In this document: positions 22,815-31,754 of the stretch, in pieces | Layout: every line of letters begins with the position of its first letter | Position numbering within the stretch: the first letter of the stretch is position 1 | Source of the DNA: Tabrizicola aquatica | GTDB taxonomy: Bacteria; Pseudomonadota; Alphaproteobacteria; Rhodobacterales; Rhodobacteraceae | NCBI RefSeq assembly: GCF_002900975.1 | Contig: NZ_PJON01000001.1 | Span: forward strand, 620,001-684,000 | DNA: 64,000 nucleotides | Reading direction: 5' to 3' | Translations under genes and position numbers: made by a program | Notes under the pieces: generated by a model | Told to the model about the DNA's origin: nothing | The model's input: the letters and a program-made list of their open reading frames with translations, nothing else | Databases searched by the model: none

Positions 22815-23747
22815 TCAGTTCTCGGGCGGGCAGGCGCCGTTGACAAGTGCGGTCTTGCAGACCGGGGCGGTCGTGGCCGGTGCAGCCGGCGCAGGGCTTG
22901 CCGGGGCAATTGCCGGCGCGACCGCGGGCGCGGCAGCCGGGACAGCCGGGGCCGCGGTGATCGTCGGCGGCGGCAGGACCTTCAGCGCCGGCACGGCACC
23001 GGCTGGCACGACAACCTCGGCCTTGGGCTTGGCGGTGGCCTTCGGCGCGGGCGGTTTCGGGATATACAGGCCCTTCGGCATCTCGCCCGAGGCGGTCAGC
23101 ACGATCACCTTTTCGCCACCCGTGAGGCGACCGTAAAGGTCCATCACGTCCTGGTTGATCATGCGGATGCAGCCCGACGAGGCATTGCGGCCGATCGATT
23201 TCCACTCCGGCGTGCCGTGGATGCGGTAGCCGTAGTCCTTGCCGCCCGAGGTCAGGTAGATCGCGCGCGCGCCCAGAGGGTTGGTCGGGCCGCCCGGCTG
23301 GCCCTTGGCCCATTTCGCCAGCTTCGGATCGCGGGCGATCATCTCTTGCGGGGGGGTCCAGGTCGGCCAGGGCTTCTTGTCGGCGACGATCGCCTCGCCC
23401 GACCATTCGAACCCGGCGCGGCCAACGGAAATGCCGTAGCGGATCGCCTTGTTCTTGCCGACGACGTAATACAGCAGGCGGGTCTTGGGGTTGATGATGA
23501 TCGTGCCGACGGGCTGGTCGGTCTCGTACGCGACGACCTGGCGGCGGTGGGTTTCGGGGATTTCGTCGACGGGCAGGGCGGGAATTTCGATCCCGGCATC
23601 CATCTTGGCGACGTAGACATTCTCGTCCGTCTTGGGCAGGGGTTGGCTGGTCGAGGTGCTGAGCGTCGGGTCGACGCATGCCGCCAAAGCGGCAAGGGCG
23701 ACCAGGGCAGAGGTCTTGCGGACCAGGGCGGGTACGGTAAGGCGCAT
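22815..23747 (-). CDS. L,D-transpeptidase, ErfK/YbiS type, predicted lipoprotein
   Basis: A 310-residue protein with a lipoprotein signal (ALAALAAC, Cys at about 24), so anchored in the envelope. The YkuD domain runs from about residue 80 to 220: IIINPKTRLLYYVVG, YGISVGRAGFEWSG, GGKDYGYRIHGTPEW, and the catalytic NASSGCIRMINQDV. The last 80 residues are a Pro/Ala/Lys spacer ending ALVNGACPPEN with two cysteines. Members either cross-link peptidoglycan or attach outer-membrane proteins to it. It is the second L,D-transpeptidase in the window, of a different subfamily from the YcbB type at 14.8 kb. Confidence 0.93.
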   Translation of the reverse strand: MRLTVPALVRKTSALVALAALAACVDPTLSTSTSQPLPKTDENVYVAKMDAGIEIPALPVDEIPETHRRQVVAYETDQPVGTIIINPKTRLLYYVVGKNKAIRYGISVGRAGFEWSGEAIVADKKPWPTWTPPQEMIARDPKLAKWAKGQPGGPTNPLGARAIYLTSGGKDYGYRIHGTPEWKSIGRNASSGCIRMINQDVMDLYGRLTGGEKVIVLTASGEMPKGLYIPKPPAPKATAKPKAEVVVPAGAVPALKVLPPPTITAAPAVPAAAPAVAPAIAPASPAPAAPATTAPVCKTALVNGACPPEN

Positions 23748-23939
23748 TCGGAAAACTCGCTTTCGTGCAGCCCGCTGGCCGACAAGCCCCGGGAAAACTT
23801 TCCGTGACGGTAGCTTAGCGCCGCCTCTGCGTCAAACCGTGGCAGGGGCGGCGAGTGATCACGGGCGCGTGAAAACCTTGCGAATCCCAAGCATGCGTTG
23901 CCGATTCAGCACGGGTTCCCGCCACAAATGCCCTTGGCC

Positions 23940-24332
23940 CTAGCCGGCGGCGACGGCATCGACCTCGACCAGAAGGCTGGGCGAGGCCAGGCCGGCGACG
24001 ATCAGCAGCGTGGCGGCGGGGGGTGCGGCATCGCCCACCCAGGCATCGCGGCAGGTGCGGTAAGTCGCCACCGCCTCGGGCGTGTTCGGCACCAGGTAGA
24101 CGGTGATCTTCATCAGGTTCTCGCGCCCCATCCCGGCCGCTGCCAGCGCGCGGTCGACATTCGCAAGCGCGGTGTCCAGCTGCGCCGCCAGCCCCTCGGC
24201 CAGGGTGCCGTCGGGGTGGATGCCGATCTGGCCCGAGATTTCCAACCGCTGTGTCGCGCCTTCGGCCAGGGCGAGTTGGCTGTAGCGCGAGGCGGGTTTC
24301 GGCATCGTGTCGGGGGTCCAGCGCCGGAGCAT
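23940..24332 (-). CDS. RidA/YjgF family protein
   Basis: A 130-residue RidA-fold protein. Landmarks are ISGQIGIHPDGTLAEG, ALANVDRALAAAGMGRENLMKITVYL and the C-terminal SLLVEVDAVA. The catalytic Arg of true RidA (RNCVAD-like context) is not clearly present in the TYRTCRDAWVGD stretch, so it may be a different Rid subfamily. Its ATG overlaps the kynU stop by one base (TGATG), so it is translated with kynureninase and probably deals with a reactive enamine or aminoacrylate from that PLP enzyme. Confidence 0.85.
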   Translation of the reverse strand: MLRRWTPDTMPKPASRYSQLALAEGATQRLEISGQIGIHPDGTLAEGLAAQLDTALANVDRALAAAGMGRENLMKITVYLVPNTPEAVATYRTCRDAWVGDAAPPAATLLIVAGLASPSLLVEVDAVAAG

Positions 24333-25528
24333 CAGGTCACCGCCGCGCGTTGCTTGAACTCGGGCTTGTCCCAGGTGCCATAGTCCATGATCCGGGCCAG
24401 CACGCTTACGGCGCGGGCGACGTCGTCCTCGTCGATGTAAAGCGGCGTGAAACCGAAGCGCAGGATGTCGGGCGCGCGGAAGTCGCCGATCACGCCCTCG
24501 GCGATCAGGGCCTGCATGATGGCATAGCCCTCGGGGTGGCGGAAGCTGACCTGCGACCCGCGCATCTGGTGCGAGCGAGGGGTGGCCAGTTGCAGCATCG
24601 GCGCGCGGCTTTCCACGCCCCTGATGAACTGGTCCTGCAGGCGCAGGGATTGGGCGTGAACCTCTGCCAGGTCGATCCCCTCCCACACCTCAAGTGCTGC
24701 CTCCAGCGCGGCCATCTGCAAGACGGGCGGGGTGCCGACGCGCATCCGCTCGATCCCCTGACCGGGGCGGTAGGAGAGGTCGAAGGCGAAGGGGGCCTCA
24801 TGGCCCAGCCAGCCGGACAGGGCAGGGCGCGCGGTTGCGGCATGGCGGGGGGCGACGTAGATGAAGGCCGGGCCGCCGGGACCGGAGTTCAGGTACTTGT
24901 AGGTGCAGCCCACCGCGAAATCGGCCTTTGCGCCGGCCAGGTCCACCGGAAGCGCGCCGGCGCTGTGGGCCAGGTCCCACACGGTGATCGCCCCCATCTC
25001 ATGCGCGCGGCGGGTGATGTCGGCCATGTGGTGGCGGCGGCCGGTGCGGTAGTCGACCTCGGTCAGCATGACGACGGCAACGGTATCGTCGATGGCGGCC
25101 ATCGCCTCTTCGGGGGCGACGGTTTTCAGGCGGTACTGGCCGCCCAGGGTGCGGCACAGCCCTTCTGCCATGTAAAGGTCGGACGGGAAGTTGCCGGTGT
25201 CGGACAGGATCACGCGGCGCTTGGGGTTCATCTCCAGCGCCGAGGCGAGGGCCTGATAGACCTTGATCGACAGGGTGTCCCCCAGAACGACAGTCCCGGC
25301 CTCGGCCCCGATCAGGCGCGCGATGCGGTCGCCCAGGGCGCGGGGCTGCGCCATCCAGCCGGCCTTGTTCCAGCCGCGGATCAGCAGTTCGCCCCATTCC
25401 TGCGTCACCGCCCTTTCAACCCGCGCCGGCGCGGTCAGCACCATGGGCCCAAGCGAGTTGCCGTCCAGGTAGACGACGCCTTCCGGCAGGTGAAACTGGG
25501 CCTTGGTGGCGGCGAAATCGATGGGCAT
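24332..25528 (-). CDS. kynU: Kynureninase
   Basis: PLP enzyme that cleaves kynurenine to anthranilate and alanine. The 398 residues include VYLDGNSLGPM near the N-terminus, GDTLSIKVYQALASAL, SDTGNFPSDLYMAEG, VWDLAHSAGALPVDL with the cofactor Asp, and the Schiff-base lysine in CTYKYLNSGPGGPAFIYV. The C-terminus has LRFGFTPLYIDEDDV. I chose the ATG at 25528, preceded by AAGGAG; the frame stays open far upstream by chance. kynA and kynB are not in the window. It is coupled to the RidA gene downstream. Confidence 0.95.
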   Translation of the reverse strand: MPIDFAATKAQFHLPEGVVYLDGNSLGPMVLTAPARVERAVTQEWGELLIRGWNKAGWMAQPRALGDRIARLIGAEAGTVVLGDTLSIKVYQALASALEMNPKRRVILSDTGNFPSDLYMAEGLCRTLGGQYRLKTVAPEEAMAAIDDTVAVVMLTEVDYRTGRRHHMADITRRAHEMGAITVWDLAHSAGALPVDLAGAKADFAVGCTYKYLNSGPGGPAFIYVAPRHAATARPALSGWLGHEAPFAFDLSYRPGQGIERMRVGTPPVLQMAALEAALEVWEGIDLAEVHAQSLRLQDQFIRGVESRAPMLQLATPRSHQMRGSQVSFRHPEGYAIMQALIAEGVIGDFRAPDILRFGFTPLYIDEDDVARAVSVLARIMDYGTWDKPEFKQRAAVT

Positions 25529-25627
25529 GGCGGTCTCCTTCCCCGGTGTTATCGGGGGTTCGGGGCGGCTTGCCAAGTGGTTGCGCCCAGGGCCGGGCTG
25601 GTGTTGGATCGGGACGGGGGGCCAAAG

Positions 25628-26089
25628 ATGCCGAAGTTCCTGACCGAGATCGACATTCCGCCCAGTTGGCTTGCCCTGCATGTGCTGGCGGCCTGGGTCC
25701 TGGGGCTGCTTTCGCCCGCCCTGTTCGGGGCGGCGGGGGATTGGCTGGGCCTGGGCCTGGTTGCGCTTGGGGCCGCGCTGATGCTGGCGGCCGTCTTTCA
25801 GATGGCACGGGCGCGGACCACGGTGATCCCCCGGCGCAACCCCTCGTCCCTGGTGACGGGCGGGGTCTTTGGCTGGTCGCGCAATCCGATCTATCTGGCC
25901 GATGCGCTGATCCTGCTGGGTGCGATCCTTTGGCTGGATGCGGTGCTGGCGCTGCCCTTGGTCGCAAGTTTCGTCTGGCTGATCCAGACCCGCTTCATTC
26001 GCGACGAAGAGGCGCGGCTGACCCTGGCCTTCGGGCCGGAGTTCGATCTTTGGGCTGCGCGGACCCGCCGCTGGCTGGGTCGCAAATGA
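25628..26089 (+). CDS. Isoprenylcysteine carboxyl methyltransferase-like membrane protein
   Basis: A 153-residue membrane protein with about four hydrophobic helices. The signature NPSSLVTGGVFGWSRNPIYLADALILLG (key residues GVFGWSRNPIY) is the SAM-binding region of the ICMT/PEMT family, followed by EEARLTLAFGPEFDLWAARTRRWLG, the conserved C-terminal segment. In bacteria the family methylates lipids or unknown acceptors; no specific substrate is suggested here. The gap to pntA holds a TTGCGCAA palindrome. Confidence 0.85.
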   Translation: MPKFLTEIDIPPSWLALHVLAAWVLGLLSPALFGAAGDWLGLGLVALGAALMLAAVFQMARARTTVIPRRNPSSLVTGGVFGWSRNPIYLADALILLGAILWLDAVLALPLVASFVWLIQTRFIRDEEARLTLAFGPEFDLWAARTRRWLGRK

Positions 26090-26124
26090 CCATGCTGCAC
26101 GGCGGAAAAAGTAGGGTTTGAAAT

Positions 26125-26137
26125 ATTGTTGCGCAAT
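26125..26137. promoter_or_regulatory. Palindrome ATTGTTGCGCAAT in the pntA leader
   Basis: It contains TTGCGCAA (26129-26136) and sits about 55 bases upstream of the pntA GTG in a locally AT-rich 100-base gap. This is a plausible operator, with no identified regulator. Confidence 0.3.
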
Positions 26138-26190
26138 GTTAAGTGCAGCGAACAGTTTATGCCGGCTTTGGGCAGGATCGGGGGACTTAG

Positions 26191-27762
26191 GTGAAGATCG
26201 GAGCACTGACAGAGGTATTCCCGGGCGAGAACCGGGTGGCCATGACGCCGGATTCGGCGGTGCAGCTGGCCAAGCTTGGGCATAGCGCCTGCATCCAGTC
26301 CGGGGCTGGGGCGAAGGCCGGGTTCTCGGACGCGGCCTATGCGGCTGCGGGGGTCGAGGTGCTGCCCGACGCGGCGGCGGTCGTCGCGGCGGCGGATGTG
26401 ATCGTCAAGGTGCGTGGCCCGGAGGCGGGTGAACTCTCCGCCATGCAGGACGGCCAGACGCTGATCAGCTTCTTCTGGCCGGCGCAGAACCCGGAGTTGC
26501 TGGAGACGGCGGCGAAGAAGAACCTGACCGTGGTCGCGATGGACATGGTGCCACGGATCAGCCGCGCGCAGAAGATGGACGCGCTGTCCTCGATGGCCAA
26601 TATCGCGGGTTACCGCGCGGTGATCGAGGCCGGGAACAACTTTGGCCGCTTCTTCACCGGCCAGGTGACAGCGGCGGGCAAGGTGCCCCCGGCCAAGGTG
26701 CTGATCGTCGGTGCGGGTGTGGCGGGTCTGGCGGCCATCGGGACCAGCGTGTCCCTGGGTGCCATCGTCCACGCCTTCGACGTGCGCCCGGAAGTGGCCG
26801 AGCAGATTGAATCGATGGGCGCGAACTTCGTGTTCCTTGAATTCGAGCAGGCCCAGGACGGGGCGGCGACGGGTGGCTATGCTGCACCCTCGTCCCCCGA
26901 GTTCCGGGAAAAGCAGCTGGCCAAGTTCCGCGAACTTGCGCCCGAGATGGACATCGTCATCACCACCGCCCTGATCCCGGGTCGCCCGGCGCCGAAGCTG
27001 TGGACCGAGGACATGGTGCGGATGATGAAGCCGGGTAGCGTCATCGTCGACCTTGCGGCGGAACGCGGCGGCAACTGCGACCTGACGGTGCCGGACCAGA
27101 AGATCGTGACCGACAATGGCGTGACCATCGTCGGCTATACTGACTTCCCCAGCCGGATGGCGGCGCAGGCTTCGACCCTGTATTCGACCAACATCCGCCA
27201 CATGCTGACCGACCTGACGCCGAAGAAGGATGGCGTCATCCTGCACAACATGGAGGATGACGTGATCCGGGGCGCGACCGTGGCGCATGTCGGTGCGGTC
27301 ACTTATCCGCCGCCACCGCCGAAGATCGCGGCCATCGCGGCGGCGAAGCCGAAGGAAAAGGCCAAGGAGCTGACGCCCGAAGAACGCCGGGCGAAGGAGG
27401 TTGCCGCCTTCAAGGCGCAGACCCGCAACCAGGTCGGGCTTCTGGCCATCGGGGGCGGGCTGATGCTGTTGGCGGGGCTATACGCTCCGGCCAGTTTCAT
27501 GAGTCACTTCATCGTCTTCGTGCTGGCGGTGTTCGTTGGCTTCCAGGTGATCTGGAACGTCTCGCATTCCCTGCACACCCCGCTGATGGCGGTGACGAAC
27601 GCGATCTCGTCGATCATCATCCTGGGCGCGTTGATGCAGATCGGCTCGGGGTCGTTCCTGGTGATCCTGCTGGCGGCATTGTCGGTGTTCATGGCCGGGA
27701 TCAACATTTTCGGTGGCTTCATGGTCACCCGGCGCATGCTTGCCATGTTCCAGAAGTCGTAA
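26191..27762 (+). CDS. pntA: NAD(P) transhydrogenase subunit alpha
   Basis: Proton-translocating transhydrogenase that makes NADPH from NADH using the proton gradient. The 523-residue alpha subunit is the fused form: NAD-binding domain I ([19 protein letters not shown] at the start; [16 protein letters not shown] Rossmann loop at about 170), then a charged linker with PPPPPK, and four membrane helices in the last 110 residues. The start is GTG. In many alphaproteobacteria this subunit is split into PntAA and PntAB; here it is a single chain. pntB follows after ten bases. Confidence 0.95.
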   Translation: MKIGALTEVFPGENRVAMTPDSAVQLAKLGHSACIQSGAGAKAGFSDAAYAAAGVEVLPDAAAVVAAADVIVKVRGPEAGELSAMQDGQTLISFFWPAQNPELLETAAKKNLTVVAMDMVPRISRAQKMDALSSMANIAGYRAVIEAGNNFGRFFTGQVTAAGKVPPAKVLIVGAGVAGLAAIGTSVSLGAIVHAFDVRPEVAEQIESMGANFVFLEFEQAQDGAATGGYAAPSSPEFREKQLAKFRELAPEMDIVITTALIPGRPAPKLWTEDMVRMMKPGSVIVDLAAERGGNCDLTVPDQKIVTDNGVTIVGYTDFPSRMAAQASTLYSTNIRHMLTDLTPKKDGVILHNMEDDVIRGATVAHVGAVTYPPPPPKIAAIAAAKPKEKAKELTPEERRAKEVAAFKAQTRNQVGLLAIGGGLMLLAGLYAPASFMSHFIVFVLAVFVGFQVIWNVSHSLHTPLMAVTNAISSIIILGALMQIGSGSFLVILLAALSVFMAGINIFGGFMVTRRMLAMFQKS

Positions 27763-27772
27763 GGGGGCAGAC

Positions 27773-29206
27773 ATGGCATATGGATTCACCACGGCTGCCT
27801 ACGTTGTTGCGGCAGTTCTGTTCATCCTCTCGCTCGGGGGGCTTTCGGGCCAGGAAAGCGCCAAGCGCGCGGTCTGGTACGGGATCGTCGGCATGGCGCT
27901 GGCGGTTGCGGCCACGATCTATGGGCCCGGTGCGGGCCTCTGGTGGCTGTCGGTCGCGCTGATCGCGGGCGGCGGCGCCATCGGCTGGATCGTCGCGCAG
28001 CGCGTCCAGATGACCGAGATGCCGCAGTTGGTCGCGGCGATGCACAGCCTTGTCGGTCTTGCGGCGGTGTTCATCGGTTTCAACACGCATATCGAGATGG
28101 TGCGGGTCGCTGCGATGGACGAGGCGGCGCGTGCGGCCCTGACCGGCTTTGCCGCGACCGTGGCCCACAAGACCGGGGTCGAGATCTCGATCCTGCGGGT
28201 CGAGACCTTCCTGGGGATCTTCATCGGTGCGGTGACCTTCACCGGGTCAGTCATTGCTTACGGCAAGCTGGCCGGGAAAGTGGACGGCAAGGCGAAGAAG
28301 CTGCCGGGTGGGCATCTGCTGAACGCCGCGGCGGCGATCATGTCGCTGGTGTTGCTGGTCGTCTATCTGCAGTCCGGAAGCTCGCTGGCGCTGGTCGGCA
28401 TGACGCTGGCGGCCTTGTTCATCGGCTATCACCTGATCATGGGGATCGGCGGGGCGGACATGCCGGTCGTCGTGTCGATGCTGAACAGCTATTCCGGCTG
28501 GGCGGCGGCGGCGATTGGTTTCTCGCTGTCCAACGACCTGCTGATCGTGGTCGGGGCGCTGGTCGGCTCCTCGGGTGCGATCCTGTCCTACATAATGTGC
28601 AAGGCGATGAACCGCAGCTTCATCAGCGTGATCCTCGGCGGCTTCGGCGGCACCACGGGGCCGGCGATGGAAGTCACCGGCGAGCAGATCGCCATCGATG
28701 CCGAAGGTGTCGCAGCGGCGCTGAACGATGCGGACAGCATCATCATCATCCCGGGCTACGGGATGGCGGTGGCGCAGGCGCAGCAGTCGGTCAGCGAACT
28801 GACCCGCAAGCTGCGGGCCAAGGGGAAGAACGTCCGCTTCGCGATCCATCCCGTGGCGGGGCGTCTGCCGGGGCACATGAACGTGCTTCTGGCCGAGGCG
28901 AAGGTGCCCTACGATATCGTGCTGGAGATGGACGAGATCAACGAGGACTTCCCCGAGACGGACGTGGCCATCGTCATCGGATCGAACGACATCGTGAACC
29001 CGGCCGCGCAAGAGGACCCGAACAGCCCCATTGCGGGGATGCCGGTGCTGGAGTGCTGGAAAGCGAAGCAGGTGTTTGTCAGCAAGCGCGGGCAGGGGAC
29101 CGGGTATTCCGGGATCGAAAACCCGCTGTTCTTCAAGGAAAACACCCGGATGTTCTACGGGGACGCGAAGAAGTCGCTGGACAGCCTTCTGCCGATGATC
29201 GACTGA
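27773..29206 (+). CDS. pntB: NAD(P) transhydrogenase subunit beta
   Basis: The 477-residue partner of PntA. About nine membrane helices fill the first 280 residues, including the conserved His in [16 protein letters not shown], and the C-terminal NADPH-binding domain III contains [37 protein letters not shown], and [12 protein letters not shown]. The N-terminal [17 protein letters not shown] is standard; ATG at 27773 preceded by AAGGGGG. The pair supplies NADPH for biosynthesis. A hairpin directly follows its stop. Confidence 0.96.
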   Translation: MAYGFTTAAYVVAAVLFILSLGGLSGQESAKRAVWYGIVGMALAVAATIYGPGAGLWWLSVALIAGGGAIGWIVAQRVQMTEMPQLVAAMHSLVGLAAVFIGFNTHIEMVRVAAMDEAARAALTGFAATVAHKTGVEISILRVETFLGIFIGAVTFTGSVIAYGKLAGKVDGKAKKLPGGHLLNAAAAIMSLVLLVVYLQSGSSLALVGMTLAALFIGYHLIMGIGGADMPVVVSMLNSYSGWAAAAIGFSLSNDLLIVVGALVGSSGAILSYIMCKAMNRSFISVILGGFGGTTGPAMEVTGEQIAIDAEGVAAALNDADSIIIIPGYGMAVAQAQQSVSELTRKLRAKGKNVRFAIHPVAGRLPGHMNVLLAEAKVPYDIVLEMDEINEDFPETDVAIVIGSNDIVNPAAQEDPNSPIAGMPVLECWKAKQVFVSKRGQGTGYSGIENPLFFKENTRMFYGDAKKSLDSLLPMID

Positions 29207-29214
29207 ACGGGCGT

Positions 29215-29238
29215 AGGGTGGGCGGTTTCGCCCACCCT
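29215..29238. repeat. GGTGGGC-type intergenic hairpin, copy 2
   Basis: AGGGTGGGCG pairs over 10 bp with CGCCCACCCT around GTTT. It begins nine bases past the pntB stop and probably ends or stabilises the pntAB message. Same family as 386-410 and 48880-48898. Confidence 0.65.
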
Positions 29239-29245
29239 TCCAGTC

Positions 29246-29308
29246 TGTCCACGGTGGACAGGCGCAGGATATCCTGCAACATCAAGGCGTTGGGCGCGGG
29301 CGTTAGGG
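29246..29308. repeat. 63-bp dispersed element with 15-bp palindrome, copy B
   Basis: TGTCCACGGTGGACA (29246-29260) is identical to 8410-8424. The 48 bases that follow align without gaps to those after copy A, with 23 of the last 33 positions identical, ending GCGGGCGTTAGGG. It lies in the 289-base gap between pntB and the DUF3422 gene. Confidence 0.55.
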
Positions 29309-29495
29309 AAATCTTAGGATTTGCGACCCAACTGCTCTGCTGATCTTTTCATCCCGCCCTTGCCTGCTGCGCCAATCGTCCGTCCTGATCGGCGATTGGG
29401 CAACACATCGGCTGCATACCCTTGTATTCCGGTATTTTTCTGGAAAGCCGCGCGGCGGCGACCTACCTCACGTCGAACCCTTAGCGAGAGCCAAG

Positions 29496-30776
29496 ATGCC
29501 GATCCCTGACCACCCGCTGCGCTATGCCACCGTCAACGAACTGCACGCCCGGCCCTTTCCGGCCATCGAAGTGCCGGCCACGGCGGTCTATGTCGCGATC
29601 AAGGAACCGGCCCACGCCCAGAATCGGGACCGGGCGAAGGACCTGGCGCATCTGCTCTCCTTGCTTGACCGCCACGGCAGCGCGCATCCGCAACCGGGGG
29701 CGACGCATTTCCAGGGGCCCATCGGCCGGGCCGAGTTGAAATGGGAAAGCCATACCGAATTCGTGACCTATACCGCCTTCACGCGCGGCGTCTCGGCCCG
29801 GCCCTTCGATCCGGCCGAGGCCGAAGTCCTGCCCGAGGACTGGCTGGCGCACGCGCCGGGCAGGCGGCTGACCTCGGTCCTGATCCGGGTCGAGACGATG
29901 CCGGCGACCGAGGCCGAATTGCTGGCCCGGCTGGACGGCTGGTTCGTGCCGGAAAGCCTGGCGGTCAGCCGTGTCGTCGACGGGGCGGCGGTGGTGGCGG
30001 GCGATTTCCGCATCGATCCGGCGGGGCACATGCGCTTTGCGGTCTTTGTCGCCCCCGGCACCGGGCCGCGCCGGGTGGGGCGGATCGTGCAGCGGCTGTG
30101 CGAGATCGAGACCTACCGCGCCATGTCGATGCTGGGCCTGATGCGGGCGCGCGACCTGGGCGCGCGGCTGAATGCGCTGGATCCGCAGCTTTCGGCGCTG
30201 GTCTCGGGGCTGGACAATGCCGAACCGGCGCCCGAGACGGCGCTGCACAACCTGCTGACGATCTCGGCCGAGTTGGAGAGCCTGGCGGTGCAGTTCTCGT
30301 TCCGGTTCGGGGCGACAGCGGCCTATGAGGCGATTGTCAGCCAGCGGATCGAGGTCCTGCGCGAGCAGCGGATCGAGGGGCGGCAGACCTTTGGCGAGTT
30401 CATGATGCGCCGGTATGATCCCGCGATGCGGACGGTGAAATCTGCGGAAAGCCGGCTGAAGGCGATGGCCGAGCGGGCGGAACGCGCGGCGGAACTGTTG
30501 CGCACGCGGGTGGATGTGGAACGGTCGGCGCAGAACCAGAAGCTGCTGGAGAGCATGGACCGGCGCGCGGACCTGCAACTGCGGTTGCAGCGCACGGTCG
30601 AGGGGCTGTCGACGGTGGCGATCAGCTACTATGCGGTGAACCTGGCGGCCTATCTGCTGGAGCCCCTGGCGCACCGCTTCCATGTCAGTCACGGCGCGCT
30701 GCTGGCCGGGCTGGTGCCGGTGGTGGTGCTGGGCGTCTGGCTGATGGTGCGGCGCATCCGCAACCACCTGCACTAG
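29496..30776 (+). CDS. DUF3422 family membrane protein
   Basis: A 426-residue protein of a family common in proteobacteria with no assigned function. It starts HPLRYATVNELHARPFPAI, the family signature, has THFQGPIGRAELKWESHTEFVTYT at about 70-93, a long alpha-helical middle (residues about 200-370, predicted coiled coil around ESRLKAMAERAERAAELLRT), and ends with two membrane helices (ISYYAVNLAAYLLEPL and LLAGLVPVVVLGVWLMV) that would anchor it by its C-terminus. Followed by a hairpin and a convergent ABC operon. Confidence 0.9.
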   Translation: MPIPDHPLRYATVNELHARPFPAIEVPATAVYVAIKEPAHAQNRDRAKDLAHLLSLLDRHGSAHPQPGATHFQGPIGRAELKWESHTEFVTYTAFTRGVSARPFDPAEAEVLPEDWLAHAPGRRLTSVLIRVETMPATEAELLARLDGWFVPESLAVSRVVDGAAVVAGDFRIDPAGHMRFAVFVAPGTGPRRVGRIVQRLCEIETYRAMSMLGLMRARDLGARLNALDPQLSALVSGLDNAEPAPETALHNLLTISAELESLAVQFSFRFGATAAYEAIVSQRIEVLREQRIEGRQTFGEFMMRRYDPAMRTVKSAESRLKAMAERAERAAELLRTRVDVERSAQNQKLLESMDRRADLQLRLQRTVEGLSTVAISYYAVNLAAYLLEPLAHRFHVSHGALLAGLVPVVVLGVWLMVRRIRNHLH

Positions 30777-30789
30777 ACCGGCCGGACGA

Positions 30790-30810
30790 CGATCTTTCTG
30801 CGAAAGATCG
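30790..30810. terminator. TTTC-TGC-GAAA hairpin, copy 1
   Basis: CGATCTTTC (30790-30798) pairs perfectly with GAAAGATCG (30802-30810) around TGC. It lies between the convergent DUF3422 and ABC permease genes. A hairpin with the same loop and inner bases lies at 51011-51029. Confidence 0.6.
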
Positions 30811-30815
30811 GGGGC

Positions 30816-31754
30816 TTACCGCCCCCGAATGCGCGGGTCGAGCGCGTCGCGCAAGCCGTCGCCGACATAGTTGACCGACAGCACGGTCAGGCTGATCGCC
30901 AGCCCCGGCCAGACCATCTGCATCGGATAGGTCTGGTTGTAATAGGCCGAGTTCAGCATCGAGCCCCAGGTCGAGAAGTCCGACTGGAAGCCCTGGCCCA
31001 GGAAGGAGACCACGGATTCGGTGATGATCGCGTTGGCCACGCCAAGGGCTGCGGCGACCATGACCGGAGCCAGCACGTTCGGCAGGATGTGCCGGCTGAT
31101 GATCCGGCGCGCCGGCGTGCCGATCGAACGGGCGGCCAGTACGAACTCACGCTCTTTCACCGCCAGGACCTGGCCGCGCACGATGCGGGCGACATGCATC
31201 CAGGAGGTCAGGCCAATGGCCATGATCAGGATGAAGAAGGTCCCAAGGTTCGGGCCGAACGCCTCTTTCAGCGCGGGGCCGTAGAGGAAGGTCAGGACCA
31301 GGATCAGCGGCAGAAGCGGCAGCGACAGGAAAAGGTCGGTCAGGCGCATCAGCGCGCCGTCCAGCCGGCGGAAGTAGCCGGAAAGGAGGCCGATCAGCGT
31401 GCCAAGGAACACCGCGACGGCCATGGCGACAAAGCCGACCGCAAGGCTGACCTTCCCGCCCAGCATCAGCCGGGCCATGATGTCGCGGCCGACCTGGTCG
31501 GTGCCCAGCGGGTTCGACCAGGAGGGCGAGAGGTTCCGCGACTTGAACATCTCGGCGGTGTTCGGGTTCACCTTGATCGGCTCGGCCGTCCAGAAGAGCG
31601 GACCGATCAGCACGAAGATCAGGAGCGAGGCCAGGACCCAGAGGCCGATCGTGGCCCCGCGATGCATGCGGAACTGGTCCCAGACATCGCGCCACAGGCT
31701 GCGCGGGGCGTCTTCTCGGTCAAGGATGGCGGGCGCGGCGGTGGCGTCAGTCAT
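30816..31754 (-). CDS. Peptide/nickel-type ABC transporter permease (DppC/OppC-like)
   Basis: A 312-residue inner-membrane permease, last gene of the transporter operon. About six membrane helices, with the first after a 35-residue cytoplasmic N-terminus (IGLWVLASLLIFVLIG). NPLGTDQVGRDIMARLMLGGKVSLAVG is the OppC-family signature, and the EAA loop is seen in FVLAARSIGTPARRIISRHILPN. The start overlaps the preceding permease stop by eight bases. Substrate class (oligopeptides or similar) comes from the family and the large binding protein. Confidence 0.92.
   Translation of the reverse strand: MTDATAAPAILDREDAPRSLWRDVWDQFRMHRGATIGLWVLASLLIFVLIGPLFWTAEPIKVNPNTAEMFKSRNLSPSWSNPLGTDQVGRDIMARLMLGGKVSLAVGFVAMAVAVFLGTLIGLLSGYFRRLDGALMRLTDLFLSLPLLPLILVLTFLYGPALKEAFGPNLGTFFILIMAIGLTSWMHVARIVRGQVLAVKEREFVLAARSIGTPARRIISRHILPNVLAPVMVAAALGVANAIITESVVSFLGQGFQSDFSTWGSMLNSAYYNQTYPMQMVWPGLAISLTVLSVNYVGDGLRDALDPRIRGR

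Noticed and set aside
24251-26089. 612-codon plus-strand frame
   Set aside because: Only its last 153 codons, from the ATG at 25628, encode a recognisable protein (ICMT-like); the rest is antisense to kynU and ridA.
25529-26206. N-terminal extension of kynureninase to 624 residues
   Set aside because: The kynureninase family start and an AAGGAG site are at 25528; the extension is antisense to the ICMT-like gene.
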